NCBI RefSeq assembly: GCF_002915175.1
Contig: NZ_NXEJ01000007.1
Coordinates: 161,256-225,255, forward strand
DNA length: 64,000 nt
Direction: 5' to 3'
Source: Agrobacterium rosae
GTDB lineage: Bacteria > Pseudomonadota > Alphaproteobacteria > Rhizobiales > Rhizobiaceae
The notes beneath the pieces are model-generated. The model did not search any database and was not told where the DNA came from. It saw only the letters and a program-made list of their open reading frames with translations. Position 1 is the first letter of the stretch, and the number at the start of each line of letters is the position of its first letter. The translations under genes were made by a program, and so were the position numbers. Shown here piece by piece: positions 28,572-38,200 of the stretch.

Positions 28572-29399
28572 ATGGCCGCGCAAACCGAAGCCAGACAGTT
28601 CAGAACACTTTTCATTTCCGACGTGCATCTTGGCTCAAAAGCGGCCAAGACGGATTTCCTTCTGGATTTCCTGCGTTACCATGAAGCCGATACGATTATC
28701 CTCGTCGGCGATATCATCGACGGCTGGCGCCTGCGCCGCAACTGGTACTGGCCGCAAGGCTGTAACGATGTGGTCCAGAAGCTGCTGCGCAAAGCCCGCA
28801 AGGGTACACGCATCGTCTACATACCCGGCAATCACGATGAATTCCTGCGGGAGTTTCCGGGCACGCACTTCGGCGGTATCGAGGTGGCGGAGCGGATGAT
28901 CCACGAGGCTGCGGATGGCAAGAAATACCTTGTCATCCACGGTGACGAGTTCGACGTCGTGGTTCGCAACGCCCGCCTTCTCGCCTATCTCGGTGACTGG
29001 GCCTATGATGCGGCAATTGCCATCAACGTGCTGCTGGCTGCCGTTCGCCGCCGCATCGGTTTGCCCTACTGGTCGTTTTCTGCCTGGGCAAAGCTGCAGG
29101 TGAAGCACGCCGTCAACTTCATTGGCGAATTCCAGCGTGTGGTGGCCGATGAAGCCCGCCGAAACAATGTCGATGGTGTCATATGTGGCCATATTCACCA
29201 TGCTGTCATGGAGGATATGGACGGTATTCGCTACATCAATACGGGTGACTGGGTGGAAAGCTGCACGGCGGTTGCCGAAAACGCGGACGGAACTTTCGAA
29301 CTGATCACATGGATGAAGTCCGATGATCAGGCAGAGACAGCGGTGCGTGCGCTCGAGCCGGTGAATATCGCTGGATTGCTCAGCAGACAGGCGGCCTGA
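28572..29399 (+). CDS. LpxH-like calcineurin-type metallophosphoesterase
   Basis: 275 residues. The metal-binding motifs are complete: FISDVHLGS (D-x-H), LVGDIIDGWRL (GDxxD), IPGNHDEFLR (GNHD/E), VIHGDEFD and ICGHIHHA (GHxH), then NTGDWVESC. The family includes UDP-2,3-diacylglucosamine hydrolases of lipid A synthesis, but in many alphaproteobacteria LpxI does that job, so the substrate is uncertain. The ATG at 28572 has GGGGGAAGA upstream and is favoured over ATG 28539. Confidence 0.85.
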   Translation: MAAQTEARQFRTLFISDVHLGSKAAKTDFLLDFLRYHEADTIILVGDIIDGWRLRRNWYWPQGCNDVVQKLLRKARKGTRIVYIPGNHDEFLREFPGTHFGGIEVAERMIHEAADGKKYLVIHGDEFDVVVRNARLLAYLGDWAYDAAIAINVLLAAVRRRIGLPYWSFSAWAKLQVKHAVNFIGEFQRVVADEARRNNVDGVICGHIHHAVMEDMDGIRYINTGDWVESCTAVAENADGTFELITWMKSDDQAETAVRALEPVNIAGLLSRQAA

Positions 29400-29402
29400 T
29401 TT

Positions 29403-30386
29403 TCAGCCCCATAGTTCCGGTTCTGGCGGATGAACGAGCGATCCTTCATACCGCAGGCTAGGAACGCGGTCCCGTGCTAGCAATAGCGGTCCGTCGAGAT
29501 CGGCATAGGCGGTATCCTGCGCCAGCATCAGCGCAGGTGCCATGCCAAGCGAGGTGCCGAGCATGCAGCCCACCATGATGGTGTAACCCAGCCGCTCGGC
29601 CTCTCTTTTCATGACGAGTGCTTCGGTCAGGCCACCGGTCTTGTCCAGCTTGATGTTGATGGCGTCGTAACGGTCGCGTAGTGCAGCAAGATCGGCTGTC
29701 AGATGCACACTCTCATCGGCGCAGATGGCGACCGGTCTTTCGATACGGGACAGAATACCATCTTTGCCGACGGGCAGGGGTTGTTCGATGAGCGCGATGT
29801 TCAGATCTTTCGCCACGGCGAAATGATGCTCGATGTTCTGTTCCGTCCAACCTTCGTTGGCATCAACGATAATGGTTGCCTGTGGTGCGGCAGCCCGAAC
29901 GGCGCGCAAGCGCGCCTCATCATCTTGCGTGCCTGCCTTTATCTTCAGAAGTGGACGCATGGCGTTCTCGGCAGCTTTGGCAGCCATGACGGTAGGCTCA
30001 CCCAGAGAAATCGTATAGGCGGTGAAGATGGGTTTTGGTAAGACAGTCAGAACCTTGGATGCAACGCTTGTCCCTGACAGCTTTGTCTCCAAATCCCACA
30101 ACGCGCAATCGACCGCGTTGCGGGCCGCACCCGGCTTCATGACGTGCTGCAATTGCGACCGATCGAGACCACGGGATGCAGCGTCCGAAACTGCCCGTAT
30201 GTCTGCCAGAACGCCGTCGATTGATTCGCCGTAACGGGTGTAAGGCACGCATTCACCGACACCTCTGACGCCATTTTCGGTAATCGAGCAGGCGACGACC
30301 ACCACTTCCGTGCGGCTTCCGCGGGAAATGGTGAAGCTGCCCGCAACCGGGAAGACTTCAGCTGTGGCTTCGAGGTAACGGCCCAT
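29403..30386 (-). CDS. Dipeptide epimerase (enolase superfamily, Ala-Glu type)
   Basis: 327 residues. Enolase-superfamily residues line up as LLKIKAG (KxK), IIVDANEGW (metal Asp), ALIEQPLP (Glu), ICADESVH (Asp) and INIKLDKTGG (second catalytic Lys). The N-terminal capping domain has GRYGESIDG-type lid (here TRYGES). Such enzymes epimerise L-Ala-D/L-Glu from recycled peptidoglycan peptides. It is convergent with the metallophosphoesterase gene (3 bp apart). AAGGGT provides the ribosome site. Confidence 0.88.
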   Translation of the reverse strand: MGRYLEATAEVFPVAGSFTISRGSRTEVVVVACSITENGVRGVGECVPYTRYGESIDGVLADIRAVSDAASRGLDRSQLQHVMKPGAARNAVDCALWDLETKLSGTSVASKVLTVLPKPIFTAYTISLGEPTVMAAKAAENAMRPLLKIKAGTQDDEARLRAVRAAAPQATIIVDANEGWTEQNIEHHFAVAKDLNIALIEQPLPVGKDGILSRIERPVAICADESVHLTADLAALRDRYDAINIKLDKTGGLTEALVMKREAERLGYTIMVGCMLGTSLGMAPALMLAQDTAYADLDGPLLLARDRVPSLRYEGSLVHPPEPELWG

Positions 30387-30529
30387 CGAAATTACCCTTT
30401 AGTTGGATGTAAAACACGGTAACTGACAATAAATCTACGGAATCGCGCCGGATGTCTGTGGCTTGGTGATCCGTCAATCGATATGAATCGTTACGGAATC
30501 TTTAATAAGCTGCATTCGCTTGGAGCAAG

Positions 30530-31690
30530 ATGCAAGAACCTGAAGCACGGCAACCGGCGCAACCGGCAGCGATATCGGCGGATAACGACGCGAAGGGCGG
30601 CTCTGCGCGTTACGTTCTAACGGGCTCATGGCGCAATGCCAACGTCAGCTCGGTTCTCGGCGACATTGAAAAAATCGAGAAATCCGGTGCCAACGGTTCG
30701 ATCATGGTCGATCTGTCTGGGGTCGATAACATCGATACGACAGGCGCGTGGCTGTTGCAGCGCATGCGTCACAGGCTTGAAAAAGCCGGTGGGCAGGTGA
30801 CATTCGAGGGCAATGAGCAGGTCGAGGGGATCATAACCTCTCTACCGGACGAAGCGCCTCTGCCACCGAAAGACACGACAAAACACAGTCTGAGCGAACG
30901 CATTTTTTCGCCTGTCGGCAAGAACGTCGTGCAGGCGGGCGCGGATTTTCTGGCAGGCATGTATATTCTGGGCTCCGCCGTGCGCGGCGCGCAGATGAAG
31001 CTGGGGCGAGGGCGCGGCGTTTCGCCAGCTGCCATCGTCAACCAGATCGACCATATGGGCGTTCGTGCCGTCCCTATCATCTTGCTGATGTCGTTCCTGA
31101 TCGGCGCAATCATTGCCCAGCAGGGCGCGTTCCAGCTTCGGTATTTCGGTGCTGAGGTCTTCGTGGTCGACCTTGTCGGCATTCTGCAATTGCGCGAAAT
31201 CGGCGTGTTGTTGACCGCCATCATGATCGCTGGCCGTTCTGGAAGTGCGATCACCGCCGAAATCGGCTCGATGAAAATGCGTGAGGAAATCGACGCGCTG
31301 AAGGTCATCGGCCTCAACCCTGTTGGTGTGCTGGTGTTTCCGCGCTTGGTGGCGCTGACGATTGCGTTGCCGCTTCTGACCATCATCGCCAACTTCGCGG
31401 CGCTGTTCGGGGCTGCCGTGGTCTCGCTGCTCTATTCCGGCATCACATTCGAGGTCTTCCTCGCCCGCCTGCATTCTGCCGTGGAAATTTCCACCATTGC
31501 GTCCGGCATGATCAAGGCACCCTTCATGGCGCTGATCATCGGCATCGTGGCGGCGGTCGAGGGCATGAAGGTGGGCGGTAGTGCCGAATCTCTCGGTCAG
31601 CACGTCACATCATCCGTGGTGAAATCCATTTTCGTCGTGATCCTGGTCGATGGCGTCTTCGCCATCTTCTATGCAGCCATCGATTTTTAA
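30530..31690 (+). CDS. mlaE: MlaE-type ABC permease with N-terminal STAS (MlaB-like) domain
   Basis: 386 residues. Residues about 20-105 form a STAS domain (VLTGSWRNANVSS, IMVDLSGVDNIDTTGAWLLQRM, then VTFEGNEQ), which in E. coli is the separate protein MlaB. The rest is the MlaE permease with five or so membrane helices: VGVRAVPIILLMSFLIGAI-like start, REIGVLLTAIMIAGRSGSAITAEIGSMKM, and a C-terminal IVAAVEGMKVGGSAESLG segment. It is the membrane unit of a lipid transporter keeping outer-membrane asymmetry. Confidence 0.94.
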   Translation: MQEPEARQPAQPAAISADNDAKGGSARYVLTGSWRNANVSSVLGDIEKIEKSGANGSIMVDLSGVDNIDTTGAWLLQRMRHRLEKAGGQVTFEGNEQVEGIITSLPDEAPLPPKDTTKHSLSERIFSPVGKNVVQAGADFLAGMYILGSAVRGAQMKLGRGRGVSPAAIVNQIDHMGVRAVPIILLMSFLIGAIIAQQGAFQLRYFGAEVFVVDLVGILQLREIGVLLTAIMIAGRSGSAITAEIGSMKMREEIDALKVIGLNPVGVLVFPRLVALTIALPLLTIIANFAALFGAAVVSLLYSGITFEVFLARLHSAVEISTIASGMIKAPFMALIIGIVAAVEGMKVGGSAESLGQHVTSSVVKSIFVVILVDGVFAIFYAAIDF

Positions 31691-31700
31691 GGAGAGGCTG

Positions 31701-32531
31701 TTGCAGGATCAGCAAACAACGAAAAGCAAAAACAAGGATCGCGAGGTCGTCCTCTCGGTGGAAGGCGCGACCGTGTCGTTCGGGGACAAGGTCGTTCTCG
31801 ACAATCTCGATCTCGATGTCTACCGGGGCGAAATCCTCGGCTTCATCGGTCCCTCCGGCGCTGGAAAATCCGTTTTGATGCGCGCAATCTTGCGTCTGCT
31901 CCCACGTCAGGGCGGCACGATCAAGATTCTCGGAACCGATTATGACAAGGCGACAGACGAAGAGCGCATGGGGCTCGACACCCGCCTTGGTGTGCTGTTC
32001 CAGCAGGGTGCGCTGTTTTCCGGTCTGACGGTGAAAGAGAACATTCAGCTGCCGATGCGCGAATATCTCGATCTTCCGCAGTCGTTGATGGATGAACTCG
32101 CCGCTCTGAAGATCGAAATGGTCGGCTTGGCAGCAGATGCGGCGGACAAATACCCGTCCGAGCTATCCGGTGGCATGATCAAGCGCGCAGCCTTGGCCCG
32201 CGCATTGTCTCTCGATCCGGATCTTGTTTTTCTGGACGAGCCGACATCGGGTCTCGATCCCATCGGTGCTGCAGAATTTGATATGCTGATCGCACGTCTA
32301 CGCGATTCGCTGGGTCTGACCGTCTATATGGTGACTCACGATCTCGACAGTCTGTTTTCGGTCTGTGACCGTATCGCCGTTCTGGGCAACAACAAAGTTG
32401 CCGTTGAAGGCACGCTCGAGGAAATGTTCGAAAGCGACGATCCTTGGGTTCAATCATATTTCCGCGGAAAGCGGGCACGCGCCGTCGTCCTTCCAGACGG
32501 CACGCAACACATTCCGGGGAGTGACGGGTAA
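31701..32531 (+). CDS. mlaF: MlaF-type ABC ATPase
   Basis: About 276 residues. Walker A GPSGAGKS, Q-loop LFQQGALF, signature LSGGMIKRAALARAL, Walker B LVFLDEPTSGLD and the switch His in VTHDLDSL are all intact. SELSGGM is typical of Mla ATPases. The TTG at 31701 is chosen because GGAGAGG (31691-31697) begins one base past the mlaE stop; upstream ATGs in frame would overlap mlaE and lack such a site. Confidence 0.94.
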   Translation: MQDQQTTKSKNKDREVVLSVEGATVSFGDKVVLDNLDLDVYRGEILGFIGPSGAGKSVLMRAILRLLPRQGGTIKILGTDYDKATDEERMGLDTRLGVLFQQGALFSGLTVKENIQLPMREYLDLPQSLMDELAALKIEMVGLAADAADKYPSELSGGMIKRAALARALSLDPDLVFLDEPTSGLDPIGAAEFDMLIARLRDSLGLTVYMVTHDLDSLFSVCDRIAVLGNNKVAVEGTLEEMFESDDPWVQSYFRGKRARAVVLPDGTQHIPGSDG

Positions 32532-32534
32532 GTC

Positions 32535-33905
32535 ATGGAAACCAAGGCAAACTACACCATTGTGGGAATTTTCACGCTGATCGTGATCGCTGCCGCTTTC
32601 GGTTTCGTCTACTGGATGGCCGAATTCGGGCGCGGTGGACCGACCTCACAGCTGACGATCCGCATTCCAGGCTCCGCAAACGGGCTTTCGGTCGGCTCGC
32701 CGGTCCGCTTCAACGGCATTCCCGTGGGCACCGTGCGCGGTCTTTCGATCGACCGTGATGACCCGGCCTATTCGATTGCCTTTACCGAAGTGCAGGCCGA
32801 CGCCCCCGTCTTTCCGTCGACGCGTGCGGTGCTGGAAATTCAGGGCCTGACGGGTGCTGCCTATATCGAGCTTTCCGGTGGTCGCAACAATGAAGAGCGC
32901 ATTTTGCAAAAGGCGTTCGACACCGGCGTCCCTGCGGAACTGACAGCCGATCTTTCCAGCGTTACCAACCTTCTGGCAACGGCCGACAAGATATTGAAAC
33001 GCGCCGATGGCGCCATTGGGGAGCTTCAGGGCTTCGTGCAGGATGCGCGTGGGCCGTTGACCCAGACCGTTCGCAACGCCGAGAAATTCTCAGATGCTCT
33101 GGCATCCAATTCCGACGGTATCGAGAACTTTCTGGAAAGCCTGAGCTCTCTTTCGACAACGGTGCAATCCGTTTCTGTTCGTCTGGACGGCACGCTGACG
33201 GCAGTCGAGGGACTGGTGAAGTCCGTGGATGCGGAAAAGATCGATTCAATCCTGACCAATGTCGACAAGGTGACGTCTGATGTTGCCGAATCCTCGGGTG
33301 GTATCCAGGATGTGGTGGCAACGGTCCAGCGCACGTCGCGCAATTTTGAGCAGGCGAGTTCGGAAGTCCAGACTGTCGTGAAGCGCGCGGACCAGTTGCT
33401 GGCGTCGGTTGATGCCGGCAAGGTCAGCAACGCCGTCGAAGACGTGGCTGCGGCAACGTCCGATGTTCGCCAGGCGATCTCGACCTTCCGTCAGATTGCG
33501 GATGATGTCGGCACACGGCGCCCGGATATCGACCAGGCAATCGCCGATTTCACCGATATGTCGCGCAAGCTGAATGCGGCTTCCAGCCGCGTCGATGGTA
33601 TTCTTGCGAAAGTTGACGGTCTGCTGGGAACCGATGATGCGAATTCGCTTTTCTCAAAGGCGCGTGAAACATTGGCGTCCTTCAAGGCCGTCGCTGACAA
33701 TATCAACATGCGCGTTGGTCCTATCGCCGACAATCTGGCACGCTTCTCCAGCTCAGGTCTGAAAGATCTCCAGACGCTGATTGGGACGACACGCCAGACA
33801 GTCGACAATCTGAACAACACGATCACAAATTTCGATCGCGATCCGCAGCGCCTGATCTTCGGCGGCGAGAACGTGAAACAGTATGACGGCCGGACAAGGC
33901 GTTGA
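32535..33905 (+). CDS. mlaD: MlaD-type MCE domain protein
   Basis: 456 residues. A membrane anchor (YTIVGIFTLIVIAAAFGFVYWMA) is followed by the MCE domain (about 38-115: LTIRIPGSANGLSVGSPVRFNGIPVGTVRGLSID, then AYIELSGG). Residues 130-430 are a long helical, coiled-coil-like tail, longer than E. coli MlaD. The MCE ring would carry phospholipids through the periplasm. Starts 3 bp after mlaF. Confidence 0.94.
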   Translation: METKANYTIVGIFTLIVIAAAFGFVYWMAEFGRGGPTSQLTIRIPGSANGLSVGSPVRFNGIPVGTVRGLSIDRDDPAYSIAFTEVQADAPVFPSTRAVLEIQGLTGAAYIELSGGRNNEERILQKAFDTGVPAELTADLSSVTNLLATADKILKRADGAIGELQGFVQDARGPLTQTVRNAEKFSDALASNSDGIENFLESLSSLSTTVQSVSVRLDGTLTAVEGLVKSVDAEKIDSILTNVDKVTSDVAESSGGIQDVVATVQRTSRNFEQASSEVQTVVKRADQLLASVDAGKVSNAVEDVAAATSDVRQAISTFRQIADDVGTRRPDIDQAIADFTDMSRKLNAASSRVDGILAKVDGLLGTDDANSLFSKARETLASFKAVADNINMRVGPIADNLARFSSSGLKDLQTLIGTTRQTVDNLNNTITNFDRDPQRLIFGGENVKQYDGRTRR

Positions 33906-33918
33906 CGGGGGTAGGACA

Positions 33919-34539
33919 TTGAAGGTTTCGCTGATGCGCTGGCAGGGTTTTGCCCCGGCTCCGACCAAAATTGTAATGATGCTGCCATTGATGGCTGGCC
34001 TGCTGGCCGGTTGCGGTAGTGCCAAAAACGATACGTTCGATCTGTCCGTATCATCAGGCACAGTGACTCAGACGCCATCGTTCCGCTCACGCCAGTTGCT
34101 TATCGCTGAGCCAACCGCTCTGAAGGCGCTGGACAGCGAGAACATCGTGGTGCGGCTATCCGGCTCCGAAGTGCAGTATCTCGGCAATTCGCAGTGGAGC
34201 GACCGCCTGCCACGCATGGTCCAGTCCAAGCTAGTCGAAGCCTTCGAAGACACCGGCAAGCTGGGCGGCGTCGGTCGTCCGGGGCAGGGGCTGGCTATCG
34301 ATTATCAGGTCGTGACCGACATCCGCGCCTTCGAAGTCGATACAGCCAAGAATCTTGCGACCATCGAAATATCGGTGAAGTTGCTGAACGACAAGAATGG
34401 CACCGTGAAAGCTCAGGAAGTCTTCCGCTCCACCGCCCGCGTTAGCGGCTCTGGCAGCGCGAATTTCGTCAAGGCGCTGGACAGCGCGTTCGCATCGACA
34501 TCCCGTGAGATCGTCGCCTGGACGCTGCGTTCGCTCTAA
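33919..34539 (+). CDS. Auxiliary lipoprotein of the Mla/MCE transporter (ABC_trans_aux family)
   Basis: About 206 residues with a lipoprotein signal: basic start, hydrophobic stretch and lipobox LLAGC near residue 33. The mature part (RQLLIAEPTALKALDSENIVVRL, then SEVQYLGNSQWSDRLPRMVQSKLVEAF) matches the auxiliary-component family linked to MCE systems (PqiC/YmbA-like). The start is set at the TTG after GGGGTAGGA; it could be ATG 33934. Last gene of the operon. Confidence 0.88.
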   Translation: MKVSLMRWQGFAPAPTKIVMMLPLMAGLLAGCGSAKNDTFDLSVSSGTVTQTPSFRSRQLLIAEPTALKALDSENIVVRLSGSEVQYLGNSQWSDRLPRMVQSKLVEAFEDTGKLGGVGRPGQGLAIDYQVVTDIRAFEVDTAKNLATIEISVKLLNDKNGTVKAQEVFRSTARVSGSGSANFVKALDSAFASTSREIVAWTLRSL

Positions 34540-34557
34540 GCGCTGAAAGACAAAAAT

Positions 34558-34590
34558 AAACGCCGTGCGTTGAAAGACGCACGGCGTTTT
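34558..34590. terminator. Bidirectional terminator after the Mla operon
   Basis: A 13-bp stem (34558-34570 with 34577-34589) with 6-nt loop, flanked by T on the plus side and A on the other, so it can end both the Mla operon and the opposite-strand PACE gene. Confidence 0.85.
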
Positions 34591-34642
34591 GATTCGTGGT
34601 GAGGTTTTGCCGACCCCGCAGTTCAGAAGCTGTGGACGCTCG

Positions 34643-35080
34643 CTATTTCGCTGCTTCCTCCGTCTTCCATTCCGGCAATGGAAACAACCTGTCATAGCAC
34701 CAGTTAAAAACAAAAGCGTAGACCACGTAGAAGAGTGCGAACGACACGTCCATGATCAGCGCATGTGTGAAGCTGACATTGAGATACCAGGCAATGAAGG
34801 GCATGAGGACGATCAGAAGGCCCAACTCGAACAGTACGGCATGTAACACACGTATGGCTGTGGTTTTCTGTGTCGTGCGTCTCACACGCTGCATGACGTG
34901 ATCGAAGCCGAGATTGTAAAGATAGTTCCAGGCCGTTGCTACCGTGGCGCTGACGATGCCGACGACGCCAATGTCTTCACTTGGCATGTCGAAAACAAAG
35001 GCACCCAGCGGGATGATGAGGATGAGACCGATGACTTCAAAGCTGAGCGCGTGACGAATACGATCGGCGATGGTGCGCAT
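34643..35080 (-). CDS. PACE-family efflux transporter
   Basis: 145 residues with four membrane helices in two related halves: RIRHALSFEVIGLILIIPLGA and then RVLHAVLFELGLLIVLMPFIAWYL. Each half carries the RxxHxxxFE-type motif of the bacterial transmembrane pair domain, and SFTHALIMDVSFALFYVVYAFVFNWCYDR completes the fold. PACE proteins export chlorhexidine-like biocides and polyamines. ATG at 35080 follows GGGAGT. Confidence 0.9.
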   Translation of the reverse strand: MRTIADRIRHALSFEVIGLILIIPLGAFVFDMPSEDIGVVGIVSATVATAWNYLYNLGFDHVMQRVRRTTQKTTAIRVLHAVLFELGLLIVLMPFIAWYLNVSFTHALIMDVSFALFYVVYAFVFNWCYDRLFPLPEWKTEEAAK

Positions 35081-35202
35081 GGGGTACTCCCGTAAAAAAG
35101 CCGGGCCGTCCCGTCTGTTGTAGCCTGAATGGTCGAGGTCGTCCTCGCAACCCCCCATATAAAAGCTGGGCCGGTTTTCTTCAAGCCTGCGGCGTCCCCA
35201 TA

Positions 35203-35236
35203 AAAGAAAAAGCCCTCCCGGTGAAACCGGAAGGGC
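35203..35236 (-). terminator. Terminator of the GPR-like gene
   Basis: A near-perfect 12-bp hairpin (35211-35222 with 35225-35236, one mismatch) followed on the minus strand by a T-rich run (35203-35210). Confidence 0.8.
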
Positions 35237-35261
35237 TGATTTTTAGCGAATGCGACAGCTT

Positions 35262-38200
35262 TTAGCTGAAGCGTCCTGCCGCATGGGCAAGCATGGTATA
35301 GACCTTGCCCGTATCCGAGGTGAGGTAAGACTGAGTGACGGTGCGGTCACGATCCGTTCTGGCGACGTCGGCAAGCAGCTTTTCGAAGTCGGAGATGTAG
35401 CGGTCGACAGCGGTCCGGAATTCCGTCTCGCGCTCGTACTTTCGCTTGATCTCGTCAAACGTCTGCTGGCCCTTCAGCGTGTAGAGGCGGCGCGTAAACA
35501 CGTCGCGTTCGCCGCGCTGGTAGCGTCCCCAGAGTTCCACCGAAGCGTCATGATCGATGGCGCGGGCGATATCCACCGACAGCGAGTTCAGCGATTCCAC
35601 GACATGACGTGGATTGCGGTTATCGGTGGCGCGGGTCTGTGGCTCTTGAGCTGCACGCGGTGTCTGTACCGGTTGGCCCGCCGTATCCTGACCGTCACGC
35701 GAGGCACCCCGCAGGAGATCGCTGATCCAGCCGCCGCCTTCTTCGCGGCGCTGGGCAGGTGCGGCAAAACCGGCCTGTGGCGGAACGGCGCGGGTTTCTA
35801 CCGGCACCGTGTTGCGGATAACAGGCGCAGAAGCGACGACCGGAGTTGGTGGCTGCGGCTGCGGGGTTGGGCGGGCAGCGACAGGCGCAGGCGCGACAAC
35901 CGGTGCTGATACCTGCGCTGGCTGCTCGCGCATCTCGGCGCGTGGCGGCTGCTGCGGCTGAACGGGGGCAGGCTTGGTAGCGGCAATGGCACGGGCTGCT
36001 GGCTCAGAAATTTCCAGCTGTTGCGTGGAGCGACCGACGAGCTGAGAGATATCCTGCAATGCCTTGATCTGCTCGGAAACCGCACGGCGCATGGCGGCAG
36101 CACTTTCCTTCGCCTCTTCCGGCAGGTCGAAGGCACCGCGCTTCAGTTCTGCGCGGGTCGAATCCAGTTCCTTGCGGATATCGAAGCTAGAGCGACGGAT
36201 CTCATCCGTGGCACCGGCAAAGCGGCTGACCGCTTCTTCGACGGCTTCGCGCAATGTTTCGCGCATCACCGCAGCGGCCGCGCTGGACTTGTCCGTAGCG
36301 CTTCCGAGCAGCTTGTCGACATCCGAAAGCGAGGAGGCGACGCCGCCGCGAAGACGGTTGACCAGCTCGTCGGAGTATTTCTGCGCGTTTGCCATCGTTC
36401 CTTCAATGGACCTGCTGGCATCCTGACCGGCGGATAGCAATGCGCCACGCATATTCTGCGCTGCCAACTGTGCTCTCTGCTCGGTTTCATCCAGCGACTG
36501 GCCGATCTGCTCGAAGGTAGAGCCGAGATTTTCGCGAAGGTTGCCAGCGACGTTTGCGGAGCGCTGTTCTGCCTCAGCCAACGTCTGCTCGACCACGCCC
36601 ATGACGCCCCGCATCGAGGTTTCGATCTCTTCGGAGCGTGTCAAGAGGCCGACGGAGAGTGTCCGCAAAGCTTCCTGGCGTTCGTCCAGCGTGCCGACGA
36701 GGCTGGTCTGTGCGGCGCTGAGCAATTCGGAGGCTTGGGACAGGACAGTCGAATGTTCCTCGAAGCGCCCGACGATGCCGGCGACCTGCGAAAGTGTCTG
36801 ACTGGAAATATTCGACAGGCGATCGATCTTTCCTTCCAGCAAACGGCTGGAGCTGGAAACCATATCAGCTGCGCGGGATGCGGATTCGGAGAAGCTGGAT
36901 GCTGCATTGTTGAGCGAGTGGTCTGCCGCACTCAGTTCCTTAGACGCACGAACAACTGCGACGTTGAGGCTATCGACCGCGTCGGACACGACATTCGCCA
37001 TGCCGGAATGGGTTTCCGACAGCTTCGCCGTGCTCTGGCGCGTGACTTCTACAAGCCTGTCGGCTGCGTCATTGCCAGCCTTGGCATAATCGCCAATGGC
37101 CTGCTCCACGAGCTGCGCCATGCCGCTGTTGCTTTCGGCAAGCAGGTTTGCGCTCTGCTGTGCGGCGGTGACGATCTTTTCGGCGGCGTTCTGACCAATC
37201 GTCGCGTATTCGTTGACGATAGGTTTGGCTTTTTCTTCGATGAGGCGGGACAGTTCGGCAGAACGGCTTGCCAGCATCGAGTTGAGTTCGCGGGTGCGGG
37301 TATCGAGCGTCGAGCGAATGGACTCGCCACGCGCATCGAGTGAGCTTTCTACGCCGGAGAGCGTTTCGGAAATAGCGCCAACCTGCGAACGGACGATAGC
37401 CTCGGCCTCGGCCACCTTGTTGACGATGGCGTTGCCCGCTTCCGAGAAAGTTTGAGCGACGGCTGCAGCCTGGCCGGAGAGACGTCCCTGTGCATCCGAA
37501 ATACGGCCAACGATTTCATTCGAGCGCTGCTCGATGGCGCTGGCAAATTCGTCATTGCGCGCTTTGACCTGATCGGCAAATTCCGAACCGGTTTTGGCCA
37601 GGCGCTCAGCCGAGCGGTTGGCTTCGCCATCCATCGTTTCCGCAGCATTGACAACGGCGTCACGCAAGCTAACGGCGAGGCCCGTCGCTTTGCCTTCGAT
37701 TGTGCGGTTGACGTTTTCGAGGCCGATGTTCAGCGCGCGATCCATCGTGCCGAGGCGCTCATCGATGCGGGCTGTGCCGCTGTCGAAGACGCCAGCGATA
37801 CGCTGCGTTGCGTCGTCGCTGGTACGAACGAAAATCTTCGTCTTGCCGTCCAACGTCTCGGAAATCTTGCGGCTGGCATCTTCAATGGATGTGTTGACGT
37901 TACCGAGGTCTGTTTGGATTCGGGTCTGCAAGTCGCCGATATTGCTCTCAAGGCGCGCACCTGTCTCATCGAGACGCGTGGACACCTGGCTGACAGACTG
38001 CTCGACACGCGAGGACAGGGCATCAGCGGCACTGCCGATCTCACGGGCTGCATCGCCCATCTTGAGGACGACGTCACTGGCGCTGTTGCGAAGCCGCTCT
38101 TCCAGATTGGCACCGCTGGTATCGATGGTCTGCTGAAGCGCTTCCTGCTGTGTTTCGAGAGACATTTCCAGCATGCTGGCGCTCGAAGCGATCGTGGTGC

